Notes under the pieces: generated by a model
What the model saw: the letters and a program-made list of their open reading frames with translations, nothing else
Databases searched by the model: none
Told to the model about the DNA's origin: nothing
Shown: positions 50,401 to 57,246 of the stretch, one piece after another
Position numbering within the stretch: position 1 is the stretch's first letter
How the letters are laid out: each line of letters opens with the position of its first letter
Translations under genes and position numbers: made by a program
Origin: a virus
Length of the DNA: 64,000 bases
IMG/VR virus record: IMGVR_UViG_3300043774_000178
Span: 1 to 64,000 of that record
Direction: 5' to 3' (one strand)

Positions 50401-50672
50401 ACTATAATGACTTTAACAGAGGAAAAGCTTTTGAGTATACTTCAAAACAAGGTACAGTAATTAAGCTTGCAAACTGGAAAGACATCTTTGGTGCCAAGTT
50501 AGCATGGGCTAGATATAAGGACATATGGGATTACAATAGATTTATTCCAAATGAAAATATAGAAAAGATAACTGGTAACCAGCCTGGTGCAAATTTAAGT
50601 TCTTATGAAAATAAAAATGCTCCTGATGGACTTCCTCCAATTGATAGAACATCCCCTTCATGTGGAGGGTAA
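38460..50672 (+). CDS. Giant single-chain virion RNA polymerase with zincin and NTase-like domains (4070 aa)
   Basis: I start at the ATG at 38460, 4 bases after the previous stop. A TTG at 38442 and an ATG at 38445 are in frame. Domain evidence, numbered from 38460: a zincin-like HEAWH at 877-881 with EELAEDF downstream; the polymerase core, with GGWGSKFKLG at about 2384, GARIPIQNLNSMEF at about 2470, and DFDVD at 2512-2516, the metal motif equivalent to the DFDGD of cellular RNA polymerase beta-prime and the DxDxD of the phi14:2 enzyme; and a C-terminal nucleotidyltransferase-like patch, TGSTALSEQG at 3852 and HDIDWV with D3873 and D3875. It probably transcribes early phage genes after ejection. 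The ORF is much longer than the roughly 2200-residue phi14:2 enzyme. Confidence 0.82.
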   Translation: MKITCALSPTQLEKLYKLVYKNIITAVEKGDTTFDPNVYMQDLFTKMADNSSEDNAAKFIQQVPILLVSIQATPKVFRSGIKFPEGTDLRELDSRYTNSETGIGEILKDFGSSNINDLRSKVQMNARTQFDPTERDLEEQEIPSAPRLTSFNPNTGTLIEFQPVKPGKKAEDVLFQESINENRTTIYTTINRLRDAVDPTTQLVKDLVYQNRTLRLKAVPLETIDRDLLDQTTLKAIERSQVLRADKKTQAGVVQTDSMVALVVIDAETGDFVKFDETGDITDNVEGKIVYQFLRPIAKDSNGKYVVTDFFAKERRIAKPDLVATKTYFPEMGISYEEYLKQVDKEQQEDFKKIEELRKKVLSGEDIELSIISVTDGIAPSETGIRLTIQKINDNYYGDLNWESIFKTTRILNKKEKGLGEGVAVVEIKGKEYAIDRKDIPNDKAEEISYVLTNPNIPFETRLSFYHQFFGDKISPSAVSHKITYDVDTKEFKIFIYNETYAQNKNRKEPRGIDISDAALKKASPEFLEKLRYNIEQRLKKGKSSVSGTMYAAKMSYVSDLFKGNKAFFTYDINTQEFTPTNYTKFITSLNPEITTALEGTENFNASIVFNMPSSIESKIEQTNKNLKAEKEDPELSVKENKDDLVSYLKTVGDAETALVDTLNITESKSGSTLTFTSPSNGSEITVGLDPKAIDENLIPEKEGIITLGLATVETDDIYVEDAIEVFHNGQLIGYVRETSTPQERVEREKFYKDKKKEILAQRLAEQNQILNPTNVTQPSDTKQKPGKKTKIDPSKFSGLNRSNLLDNGVTQEQITAAEKWWSSHPLNKVIGLEHLTNIVNSNAFARFTSSAQKLTDPSLLGKITFYKGGSLVDIYHEAWHAFSQLYLTRDEKIKLYEEVRRATPKLADASQREIEEELAEDFRTYAKNQKVKKDSPVRNSLFRKILNFIRSFFGKNPASQEVSNNLSDNTVVKELYDKLFFANQNPSLLNDYTPLIDNVMFDSLNRGPQRVDNRKEQALSKADADKAVESLDSILSDYIDEIHDVRKSQGDANLKSGSIALLSSQVGEDGITNKERLYDYAKSEFQDKLEYWQDQLGEISGANFNKLNSVEEIERNAIGIIRSEKGKHKYFFLTSQVENFDNLIPELKRGQRVKGQAYYNINVVSDFYSHKNIKVGDRPITIALVSDVRDAEIQYDNYIKGGNQDVTIFEQKNQPNLVPLTPEQQAIQNKVRLLEKVLENWGDANTGFVKYHMENSDFDIIKETFVEVEYDEAGVEVDETSPEDGKGSDDTFNDKTGKVSLEKLANKETVYLLKSLFKIDRKTGETIEDSLGFKQRADYREVWNAVVRAMGGEKNRVKAYEKLKKAVSHTPELKQLIEKKFPMPEGITNPYEFNISSSFWQTFSRPRVPYLQLTAYMNVEKVYDPISGSETSKVRSVNTEVTTASVEVSSTLRKFETKFKTDLNNPYVTRTASNETLLKVQEVAKAFANKKTADLNVADSFNFARAIGFYVDDLLSIKKELKDNPGQYGLQYIYDVVKGFAAIEAKGAEATVEQSKKLLEFKRNPVQVLSSEIPKGILGDKSVNMSTNVDRLAKLQINLGVDSSNYSVFSADRNKVFEFINDHSISRMVDAINDVNKLTELWTESEYKYMSYLDWNKNTFTQKSQILKSLFDFTDPEFEKREGKSLKLFNDSGTQAVINENGRTEFFTGTNTTSQDINGKFIQELHMMLKGGVQEFIRHASKKTAQGVKVDGGIIGGIEKGIDPNLYVDISMFKPDGAGVSYAFNQILLPYITVEFDRIQKFKANKEKYLNFLGYNNRVGGTKENPIYAGEVFTAFDNVITDSVKQKLYNLPLGTDLNAYLRSNPSLRLELQRDVEQYFKEQTLDNISMLEENKFIDSSLFDKLGMPAPVNETREQKLTREKEAEALLVKAYTYNSWIHNFETIHLFYGDMAQYNHIKEELHKRNTGSTSGGIKFLSDKPAQDFINNSFNLKTYGAKLAKDLKDDNYNSFFFDGTLNSAVIQDIERESVYLTEIEEALREDYTESLKKFNYTDKQVKEIVDKRIKEEIKAYKKMTEGDGAGYITLDAYRTLKKLSNEWTDDVQEKIYQDIINGRPVKAKDIKEFFPVYKLQYFGNIDTGKDNLPVTAMHKFALTPLIPSVFKGTELEKMHKEMLRNNVQYVTFQSGSKVSGVTSNGKVDDIYADSERKTLKDKMEFTPNKIYLEYLKDVTKVPNKFKETITYPTQLRGLLLDGIYNEGNIIDKVFTEPANQYKNAVDGYSELLKIELLNEIGYEYDEKTGKYTGNLQDFLEMVQKELEKRDLPEQLVKFVGVNLDKSLRTDLSLHLEADTIEKILLSVVQKRLIKQKVKGEAFVQIPSSMTNGGWGSKFKLGTVEDRKKFMGSNTLPFYKRNKGGKTSAMKVAVALQGDFENLLKLKYNDEVIGDINTLNEAIKDDAWLEKHREAITLAGARIPIQNLNSMEFAEVYHFLDPTAGNMIIVPTEIVAKAGSDFDVDKIFFSLPHIDKKGRFIKTKLTNQELEAKIKAAKKPKEKAAVKALIKEQKQALENNLISTTRGILEVDKNYSNLVRPNATYLMQDMVESLEDYVVDYSRYNTMHDEGIRMFTDNDGKQKRVISPTRTLEARYNLQKHQVNMVGKDTLGIVALENKQHPIWKSIMAKMPLFYKEAVWSNGLGKYVEIPEIDKFMYLRMNHNKIGDNISMSSMYSKDGDRISDLISHMMNGLLDVEKDPWVFFIQANLEQIPVINYLLQAGVPKKEAIYFAAQPAVREYAKVQRNLKSTFSAFNSATPINEAMIAAQAAKIVFENNFGNSSLGEQARDERLGQVFDKFKNKDVYITYGVKGTSEVYEGPLKGFEDFYFTYNVANKVPIFIKGINEAKTGRILFQPSVNPVASSNIYYSSKIVNGAKNFTEEELYDNIKNNRFDLGSFLHFLEIEQQIKGIQAVKRQANPDTKLVKTAYQINKQELAYENVVDSSKVDNDLPVAIRERSILSSFYASKLTKDLVTPVFPLRLNNEINDFITNRLNFGSQRIKKRFGAGVDGQEKFTSSFNNGVVNYIFQNYLSNYIDNSGKATVLPTVYREMTVISAPFKEGDNEYFIHVDKANKTINVDLEELKDIYDNGLYLRSNREEGSYNDIGLYSFIDANNPFDTFESFVRYTIEEAHLRSIYTPESLKGNKTYERYEKIVKRGLKDAKQSEIDAKAFNAYIAQRALLNVYNPNAIMKTDLFSYSDQIMSVIEDYQGTSLMDTYPILNQFEIAQFPAKRGVKLITLKDKSLAEGDVAFGYYQQLRQLGDINIRKVNDPVENKRISDLFKVFTNMMIYQHGIGYSPYGFPKVLDPDPFVEVMRNASARFMQGNLNNDTLSSIYETVVSDSPLQKDFRNYVKTVEEFNKGVKEIDNSSENPEEIEGESEGTSTQPTAQPATGGTISSTIYELNPNITEKEIKKIYNNYVALMNLRREGKQISYKTFKSLLDSYQVYKYKDTYIFGQYDNKNAVFITRMNSSPTSKELLAEAIPNLVSKGLDFMSFVPKDYAEKLVRSGYTSSTDSYSYNFKGEKMQKFAVASNPLIFQKVFNKKFDEVTAEEIEDYADSVELKYKPVEINADLIQQAGNDLSKVLETYLGQFGIRVDDINVIKDKLKVDELGFADILSKVAYVKDKKDLPPIAGEFIAYMMQYNPLVQSIVNDLIQTNAILIPKDSYTFNEQGNKVYNYKSLDKTEFFKYIGKLISEDLQNKLEGNYNKSLVQKIKDLIKTFFDYINRTHIDRINTNVGIISNNILQQNKKLITSSLYKPGAFGQPTQQVDIEFALKQDQFGASIIYSLANEGFILTGSTALSEQGTILRPDENPLHDIDWVSPFNRKETEEKFLKVYPDAVKVRDIYGEGYITDSYLIAPEGHSIANYKADNFNGKIIMNSYDVLDSSGAVVGTYRLQKQENNNQMEEVVTGVEGKVIDFFSYENYNDFNRGKAFEYTSKQGTVIKLANWKDIFGAKLAWARYKDIWDYNRFIPNENIEKITGNQPGANLSSYENKNAPDGLPPIDRTSPSCGG

Positions 50673-50702
50673 TTAGTATCTTAGTATAATAATCTTTAAG
50701 AA

Positions 50703-53700
50703 ATGCCTTGCAGAATACAAATTGAAGAAAAAATAAGGACTCAAGCAGAAGATGCTATCAGACCTTATAGAGGAAGAGACTACATAAAGCTAAGAGTAGA
50801 AGCTAGTAACGTAAATAAAAGATATGGTTACCCTGTTGTACAAGTATCACAATGGGAAGCTGACATCTATGATGTAAATGTAAATGTTCCTGAGCCTTTG
50901 ATTGAAGAGTACTATCAGAATGAACTCAGAAAAGAAGAGGAAGAAGCAAGACAAAGTCAGATAGAAGATGCTGAAAGAGCAGGTGAAATATATAATGATA
51001 GATACCTGTTTGATAATAAACAACTTGTCTTAAAGACAATGGCAGAGCAAGGGGTTGATGACTATGATGAAGTCATGAGATCTCTTAAAGAAGATAGAAT
51101 AATGCAAGTAGCCAAACTCCTGGGAGAAAGATTCCAGAAAGCATTTGGTATACCACATGAAGTTATCACAGCAGCACAAGCAAGAGAGTTATTAAGAGGT
51201 ACTAATATACCTTACACAGGTGAGGCAGCATTCTATTATGGGAATGTTATATATGTAGTAGAAGGTAATATGAAACCTAGTGCAATACTTCATGAGTATG
51301 CACACCCTTTTATTCAAGCATTAGAAAAAGATAATCCACAGTTATTTGAAAGATTGTTTTACAATCTAGCTACCTATGATGTAGGTCAACAAATCATTCA
51401 AGAGATAGAGTCTAAGTACCCTGAGCTTGAAGGAGATACGCAAAGATTTAAACAAGAAGTTTTAGTTACTGCACTTGAGAGAGCAGCACTAGATAACTTA
51501 GCTGAAATAGAAAAGAATGATCCTGACTTTGACAACTTCATTTCTCAGTTATTATATGCTATAAAGAAGATAATAAGAAAGCTTGTAGATAAAGTAAACT
51601 TAAAAGAGCTTAGTCCTAATACTACAATGGAAGAGCTTGCTGATATGTTTCTTGATCCACAGTTTGTAATTGAAGTTCCTAAGTTCTCAGAAGATTCCTT
51701 TGTATACTTTAAAAAGAATCTTAGTGATTTTACTACACAGCTTCAAGACATAAAGTATGATTCTCTAATTGATACAATTAATAGAGTACATCAGGAAGCT
51801 AAGTATGAGATTGCAGCAATTAAAGCAGCACCTTTTAGATTAACAAAAGAACTTTCTGGTAAGGATGGTATAAAATTATTAAGAGGTGTAGAAGGAAGTT
51901 TAAAAAACTTTCAGACATATGAAAAAGATCCATCAAAAGCTGATCCTCAAGTAGTAGCTGATGCTATGTTAGACCATACGGAAGAGTTTAATAAAAGAGC
52001 ATTAGCATTGATTAACAGCATGAATGAGATGGAAGTCTTTGCTGAGAATATTGAGAAGGTTCTTGATGAGATGAAAGAAAACAAGGAGCACTTTACTTCT
52101 GTAGGTATCTCCAAGATAATGTACTTCAAAGATTTTATAGCAAGACAAAGTGAGTTCATAGATGAGATAAAGGAAATATCCGGGCTCAAGAAAACAAATG
52201 AGTTCTATAAGAAACTTAACTCTATTGACAATACACTACAGGGTGCATCAAAACAGATTAAGAGATTACAAAGAGAGTTTGTAACAGACTTCTTTGGTAA
52301 ATCTACTAATCTTATGACTACTAATCTGGAAGAAGGTATAAAGGAAAGGATTACTAAGGTATTTAAAGCAGATGGTCTTAGTGATGAGATGATTAATGAG
52401 TTTTACAAAACAGTAATTAATACTCCAAACGGTAAAACTATTACAATTAAAGATGCAAACTATCCTCTCAATCCTAAGAGAGCTCAGAGACTAATCAATG
52501 AAGTAAATGAATACTTTGCTAAAAGACTTGGTAAAGAACAGATAGATGATTTTATAGAAGGGAGAAGAGATGACTTAGGTTTCTTTAGTGCATGGATTAC
52601 TCCTTATGCAAATATTGATGATCCTCTAGTAGGTTCATTTGCAAACTTTATAAAAAGAGAACTAAAGAAAGCAGAGAATAAAAGTTTAAGACAAGCAAAT
52701 GATATTGCTCAAAGAACTTTTCAGTTACTTAAGGATGTAGGATATAATCCTAATAGTACAGGGCAGCTAGCTAAGATGGTTTTATTTACAGATAAGGTAG
52801 GTACCTTAAATGATAAAGGAGAGTATGAAGAGTTTGAGGTTAGAAGTTTCATGGACAAGTTTAAAAACTGGAGATATGAAAGAGGAAAACTTCAGCATGA
52901 GTTTGATGAGGCTAGAGAATCTAAAGATAAAGATGCAATTAAAAAAGCTTATGATGCTCTTTTAGAGTTTGATGAGAAGTACATGCATAGAAGGTATAAG
53001 AAAGAGTACTATGATTTACAAAAGATTTGGAAAGAAGGAGCAAGAGTAATTGACCCCTTTACAAAGGAAGAGATAGTTGTTTCTAAAGAAGATGCATTTC
53101 AGGCATGGTTAGAAAGACAAACAGCACTAGATAAGTTATCAGTTGTAAAGAATGTACACTTTACTGAGTTAGAAGATGTAGAAGGTTTCTCAATGGCTGA
53201 TGCAGCTAATGCTGAATACCAAAGATTATTTGATGTATATAATCCAGACAATACACCTAAGACTGGTGAAGAGCTTAGAAAAACTTTATTAAGAAGATTC
53301 TACAGATCTGAATCAAGAAAGTTCTATGAGTATCCTATAAGTATGGATAGAGTACAGCAAGATCTAGATAACTTTATAATTAAACTTGCTGGTGAAGGCA
53401 TCACATTAGAAAACAATGAAGAAAAGTTTAATGAAAAACTTGAGAAGTTTATAAGCGTAAACTTCAGAACAGCATATACAGATGAGTACTATTCTGAAAA
53501 AAGAAGAATACTATCTGATATTAGAGCAATCAACAATAGAGCAAAAGCTAATCAAGATATTCTAGATAAAAGAGAAGACTTAAGTAAACAGTTATTTGAG
53601 TTAGTAAATCTTGTACTTGATAAGAATGGTCAACCTAATGGTATTGAGTTTACTCCTGAGCAGATAAAAAGAGTTAAGACACTAGAAGAAGAAATAGCTA

Positions 53701-56564
53701 CTATTGATGCTCTGTATGATAAGAAGAGTGGATTAGCATTTGATGACTTAGATAGATACAGAAAGTATGAGTATAAGCTTGCTAATAACAAAAGTCTAAC
53801 TGAATCAGAAGAAATAGATTATCAGAATTTATTAAAAGCAAAGAATGAATTTGGTCTAAGTGCTGTTGAAAAAGCTAGTTTAGATGCTTTGTGGATTGAG
53901 TATAGGGGATTAGCTCAGAAACAACCTACTGAATATTACTTAGAAGCATTTGAGTATGCACTAGGTGGTTTAAATGTAGATCCGATTACTATGGATAATG
54001 CTGATGAATGGATCAATGGTCCAGAAGTAATAAAAGCATTAGCTGAAAATCCTAAGTTTAAAAACTGGTTTCTTAGAAATCATATTGTTAAAGAAGTATT
54101 TGATGCCTCTGTTTCTGAAATGGTGCCTAAATATTTTAGAACATCTGTTTGGAGTGTATCAAGACCTTCCTCAGAAAGTAGTTACAAGAAAACAACTTTG
54201 GTACATCCTGTAACTGGAGAACCTTTAGTTATTCCTGGAGTACCTGCTGGTAAATACTCATATCAAAAAATAAAAGATCAGTATCTAACAATTCCTAAAG
54301 GTTCAGATAAAAAACAATATGTAGGAAAAATCATAGATAACATGGGTAACTTTCTACCTAGAGAGTATAACCCTAATGATCCTGATTCTGCATATGATAA
54401 AGCTTTTATTAACGAAGAGTATGAAGCTCTAGATAAAAATAGCTCTCAGTTTAAACTTCTTGAAGAACTTAAAAAGATATTCTTAGAAATTCAAGAGGAG
54501 ACAACTAATTCAACTAAACTGTATTTAGATCTTCCTAGGATGAGGATGGTATCTAATTTAGAGTATGTTCAATCTGGTCAAGGAAGGGAAGACTTTAAAA
54601 CTAAGTTAGAGGGAGTTACATCTGTCATAAAGGCAATGGCAGGTAAAGATAGAGCTGCTGATGCTGCAGAAGATGGATTTAATGCTGATGTTGAAAGACA
54701 GTATTTAATAACTACTGATATGCAAGGTAAACCTCTCAGCAGAATTCCTGTAAGAGGTTTGTATAAACTCAAAACAAGTGAAGCTTCTCAAGATGTATTA
54801 AAAGTACTTTATGATTATTTATACTCTATAAATGAGAGCTCAGCATTAAGAGAATCAGAACCATTGGTAAATGCAGTTAGTGATGTATTAAATGATCCAG
54901 CTAATGCTATCAAGAAAATGGATGGTATTAGTAAGCAAATTAGAAAAGCTACTGGTAAACTTCAGTTTATTCCTAAAGGTAAGGGTAATCTTAGAGCTCA
55001 ATCTATTGATTATCTTATAGATAAAGTATACTACGGTCAAGGAAATGATACTCTTACAGAAGAGAATCCATTACTTGCTAAGTTTAGTAACTTCTTAATG
55101 AGAGCTGCAAGTAGATCTTTCATTGCATTAGATGTACCATCTGCACTTAAAAACAGATTTGGTATGATCTTCCAAAGTCTTATTGAAACTGCTGGTGGAA
55201 AGTTTGTTACACCTATGACTCTAGCTAAAGGTAGAGCAAAGTCTTTTACTACAATAGTTGAGTTAAGTTCTAAAGGTATCTATGATAGAGGACCAAAAAG
55301 TCTTGACTTACAGATTATGGAATACTTTGATCCTATAACCGGTAAGACTAAGAAAGACTTTGGTAAATCTTCTTCTAGAACTTTTATGAAAGATATGATG
55401 GACTTCAGTTTTCTATATGACTTTAGAAGACTAGCTGAAGTTGAAGCATCGTTACAAGTATTCTGGGGGATGATGTACCATAAAAAGGTAACTCAAGTAC
55501 AAGCAGATGGTACAGAAAAACAATTAGACTACGCTGATGCATTTGAACTTGATCCAGAGACTAAGCAAATAAAACTTAAAGAAGGTATTGATCCTGAGTT
55601 TGCTCCATATGAAGTAAACCATACATTCACAGAAGGAGATACTATGAGTAGTATAGCTAAGAAGTATGGGATTACAGAAGATGACTTAGCAGCTAGAATA
55701 AGAAGAGATGATCTTTCTGATGTAGAACCAGGAACAACTTTAGAAATAGGTAAGAGTACCAAGTTTTTAGATTTCCAACAACAGGTTACTAATATAGGTA
55801 AGATGTTGAATGGTCAGGTAAACTCACTTGATAGTTCACAAGCAGATAAGTTTCTTCTCTATAGACTCTTCACCTTCTATAAGAAGTTTGCTACAGGTAT
55901 GTTCCTAAATAGATTCCAAGCAGACCTAGCTAAAGATAATAGATGGGGTCATGTATATAACTGGGATTTAGGTACTACCTCAAAAGGTTATTATATATCT
56001 GCATACCAAGGTATATATAAAACTCTAAGAGATTGGGGAGCTTACTATCCTATGATGACAGATGAAGAAAAGATAGCTATTAGAAAAGTTGTTACTGAAA
56101 TTGCTGGAGTAATTGTACTAGGACTAGCTATAGGAATGTTATTTGGATATGATAAAGGAGATGAAGAAAGGTTTGAGAAAATGAGACTCCGTAATGAGAA
56201 GTATGGAGAACTAGGTGGTAAAATCACTAATCATATTCTCTATCAGTTAATGATGGTTAAGCAGGAGAATGAGGCCTTTGTACCAATACTAGGTACATCA
56301 GAGATGGTTAAGTATGGAGATAAGACATCAATTGTATTTGGACCTACCATCAATCTCTATGTTAAAATACTAGCTGACTTATGGAATACTGCTACAGGAA
56401 ATCCTAAAGCACTTTATAGAAATGATGCTGGACCATATCCTTGGCAAGAAGAAGGTAGATATAAACTATGGAACCACTTGTTCTCATTGTATGGTATTAA
56501 AGGTAAAACTTATGATCCTATACATGCTATCAAATCAGCTGAGACATTCCAAAATCTGAAGTAA
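50703..56564 (+). CDS. Giant virion protein with HEYAH metallopeptidase motif, LysM-like insert and hydrophobic helix (1953 aa)
   Basis: Residues 155-260 look like a zincin metallopeptidase: KPSAILHEYAHPFIQAL with H197, E198 and H201, and a helix with acidic residues after it that may supply the third ligand. The middle is long, helical and charged. Near the C-terminus a LysM-like motif (HTFTEGDTMSSIAKKYGI, ending DVEPGTTLEIG, residues about 1639-1682) interrupts an otherwise continuous helical domain. A hydrophobic segment (EIAGVIVLGLAIGMLFGY) lies at about 1797-1816. It may help cross the cell wall and membrane during ejection, with the polymerase. It is the last gene of the plus-strand block. 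Confidence 0.65.
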   Translation: MPCRIQIEEKIRTQAEDAIRPYRGRDYIKLRVEASNVNKRYGYPVVQVSQWEADIYDVNVNVPEPLIEEYYQNELRKEEEEARQSQIEDAERAGEIYNDRYLFDNKQLVLKTMAEQGVDDYDEVMRSLKEDRIMQVAKLLGERFQKAFGIPHEVITAAQARELLRGTNIPYTGEAAFYYGNVIYVVEGNMKPSAILHEYAHPFIQALEKDNPQLFERLFYNLATYDVGQQIIQEIESKYPELEGDTQRFKQEVLVTALERAALDNLAEIEKNDPDFDNFISQLLYAIKKIIRKLVDKVNLKELSPNTTMEELADMFLDPQFVIEVPKFSEDSFVYFKKNLSDFTTQLQDIKYDSLIDTINRVHQEAKYEIAAIKAAPFRLTKELSGKDGIKLLRGVEGSLKNFQTYEKDPSKADPQVVADAMLDHTEEFNKRALALINSMNEMEVFAENIEKVLDEMKENKEHFTSVGISKIMYFKDFIARQSEFIDEIKEISGLKKTNEFYKKLNSIDNTLQGASKQIKRLQREFVTDFFGKSTNLMTTNLEEGIKERITKVFKADGLSDEMINEFYKTVINTPNGKTITIKDANYPLNPKRAQRLINEVNEYFAKRLGKEQIDDFIEGRRDDLGFFSAWITPYANIDDPLVGSFANFIKRELKKAENKSLRQANDIAQRTFQLLKDVGYNPNSTGQLAKMVLFTDKVGTLNDKGEYEEFEVRSFMDKFKNWRYERGKLQHEFDEARESKDKDAIKKAYDALLEFDEKYMHRRYKKEYYDLQKIWKEGARVIDPFTKEEIVVSKEDAFQAWLERQTALDKLSVVKNVHFTELEDVEGFSMADAANAEYQRLFDVYNPDNTPKTGEELRKTLLRRFYRSESRKFYEYPISMDRVQQDLDNFIIKLAGEGITLENNEEKFNEKLEKFISVNFRTAYTDEYYSEKRRILSDIRAINNRAKANQDILDKREDLSKQLFELVNLVLDKNGQPNGIEFTPEQIKRVKTLEEEIATIDALYDKKSGLAFDDLDRYRKYEYKLANNKSLTESEEIDYQNLLKAKNEFGLSAVEKASLDALWIEYRGLAQKQPTEYYLEAFEYALGGLNVDPITMDNADEWINGPEVIKALAENPKFKNWFLRNHIVKEVFDASVSEMVPKYFRTSVWSVSRPSSESSYKKTTLVHPVTGEPLVIPGVPAGKYSYQKIKDQYLTIPKGSDKKQYVGKIIDNMGNFLPREYNPNDPDSAYDKAFINEEYEALDKNSSQFKLLEELKKIFLEIQEETTNSTKLYLDLPRMRMVSNLEYVQSGQGREDFKTKLEGVTSVIKAMAGKDRAADAAEDGFNADVERQYLITTDMQGKPLSRIPVRGLYKLKTSEASQDVLKVLYDYLYSINESSALRESEPLVNAVSDVLNDPANAIKKMDGISKQIRKATGKLQFIPKGKGNLRAQSIDYLIDKVYYGQGNDTLTEENPLLAKFSNFLMRAASRSFIALDVPSALKNRFGMIFQSLIETAGGKFVTPMTLAKGRAKSFTTIVELSSKGIYDRGPKSLDLQIMEYFDPITGKTKKDFGKSSSRTFMKDMMDFSFLYDFRRLAEVEASLQVFWGMMYHKKVTQVQADGTEKQLDYADAFELDPETKQIKLKEGIDPEFAPYEVNHTFTEGDTMSSIAKKYGITEDDLAARIRRDDLSDVEPGTTLEIGKSTKFLDFQQQVTNIGKMLNGQVNSLDSSQADKFLLYRLFTFYKKFATGMFLNRFQADLAKDNRWGHVYNWDLGTTSKGYYISAYQGIYKTLRDWGAYYPMMTDEEKIAIRKVVTEIAGVIVLGLAIGMLFGYDKGDEERFEKMRLRNEKYGELGGKITNHILYQLMMVKQENEAFVPILGTSEMVKYGDKTSIVFGPTINLYVKILADLWNTATGNPKALYRNDAGPYPWQEEGRYKLWNHLFSLYGIKGKTYDPIHAIKSAETFQNLK

Positions 56565-56567
56565 AAA

Positions 56568-56600
56568 AAAAGGGGAGCTCAATTAAGAACTCCCCTTTAA
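56568..56600. terminator. Convergent-boundary hairpin terminator
   Basis: AAAGGGGAG (56568-56576) pairs with CTCCCCTTT (56590-56598) across a 13-nt loop. Read on the minus strand it is followed by nine T residues, a strong terminator for the replication block. On the plus strand the T tract is weak. It lies between the last virion gene and the first minus-strand gene, so it probably insulates both. Confidence 0.8.
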
Positions 56601-56628
56601 ACTTTAATCATTTATAAACTACACAAGT

Positions 56629-56802
56629 TTATTCTCCTTTTACAAACTTCAGTGCATCAATGAATTTGTCAACATCTTCAATGTGTACTGTGTTATCTCT
56701 TTTATCTACTTGGTTTTCACCACCTACAGTAATATATAATTCTGAATCTTCATAATCAATAGATACTGTAGTACCATTTGCATCTGTAAATACTATTGTC
56801 AT
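56629..56802 (-). CDS. Small unrecognised protein (57 aa)
   Basis: This short gene is read from ATG at 56802 to TAA at 56629. Its sequence starts MTIVFTDANGTTVSIDYEDS and ends KFIDALKFVKGE. It looks like a small alpha/beta protein: a beta hairpin followed by an acidic loop (VHIEDVDKF) and a helix. The start overlaps the stop of the MazG-like gene by 4 bases (ATGA), strong support that it is real and co-translated. I do not recognise the family. A terminator follows at 56600. Confidence 0.7.
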   Translation of the reverse strand: MTIVFTDANGTTVSIDYEDSELYITVGGENQVDKRDNTVHIEDVDKFIDALKFVKGE

Positions 56803-57176
56803 AAGAATTGATTTAAGTTTGGTCTAAAATAGTTTGGACCTTTAGTTATCTTTCCATCTGCTCTCAAGATAGGTTTTCCATCTTCTCCAAGTTTACTCAT
56901 ATTACTGGAATGGATCTCATCAAATACGTCCTCAATTATGTGATGCATTCCGTGTTTTAGGATTGTACCACATAGGATATATAACATATCTCCTAGAGCA
57001 TCAGCAATTTCTTCAAGAGATTGTTTAGCACATGCTTCTAAATACTCACCATTCTCTTCATCCATTAATCTGTATCTTAGTTGACTTTCAGGCCACTTAA
57101 TTTTATCTGGAGTTTTTCCATTCTCTTGTCCAAAAGCATTATGGAATTCTTCTACTTTCTCAATTTGTTTTTTCAT
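56799..57176 (-). CDS. MazG-like NTP pyrophosphohydrolase (125 aa)
   Basis: The sequence follows the all-alpha NTP-pyrophosphohydrolase pattern: RLMDEENGEYLEA (E40, E41 and E44) is the first metal-binding helix and LEEIADALGDMLYI (E56, D59 and D63) the second. The ending SSNMSKLGEDGKPI with KGPNYFRPNL is typical of phage members of this family. Such enzymes hydrolyse NTPs or dNTPs to the monophosphate and pyrophosphate, and in phages they probably adjust nucleotide pools or remove altered nucleotides. The order MazG-like gene, then 57-aa gene suggests a small two-gene unit behind its own terminator at 57195-57225. Confidence 0.82.
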   Translation of the reverse strand: MKKQIEKVEEFHNAFGQENGKTPDKIKWPESQLRYRLMDEENGEYLEACAKQSLEEIADALGDMLYILCGTILKHGMHHIIEDVFDEIHSSNMSKLGEDGKPILRADGKITKGPNYFRPNLNQFL

Positions 57177-57186
57177 GGTGCGAATT

Positions 57187-57225
57187 TAAAAAAAAATAGG
57201 AGAGACTACAAGAGCCCCTCCTATT
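57187..57225 (-). terminator. Hairpin terminator after the DUF932-like gene (minus strand)
   Basis: Minus-strand stem AATAGGAG/CTCCTATT (57225-57218 with 57202-57195) is followed by T-rich sequence. It lies 22 bases after the DUF932-like stop codon and separates that gene from the MazG-like gene. A promoter for the latter must overlap or follow it in the short gap. Confidence 0.75.
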
Positions 57226-57246
57226 ATGCTAACCTAACTGCAATGG

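Noticed and set aside
31307-56564. Stop-codon recoding (TAG as glutamine), as reported for some crAss-like phages
   Set aside because: TAG ends several complete genes here (for example at 5857, 3005 and 38455) and the giant ORFs have no internal stops, so the standard code fits.
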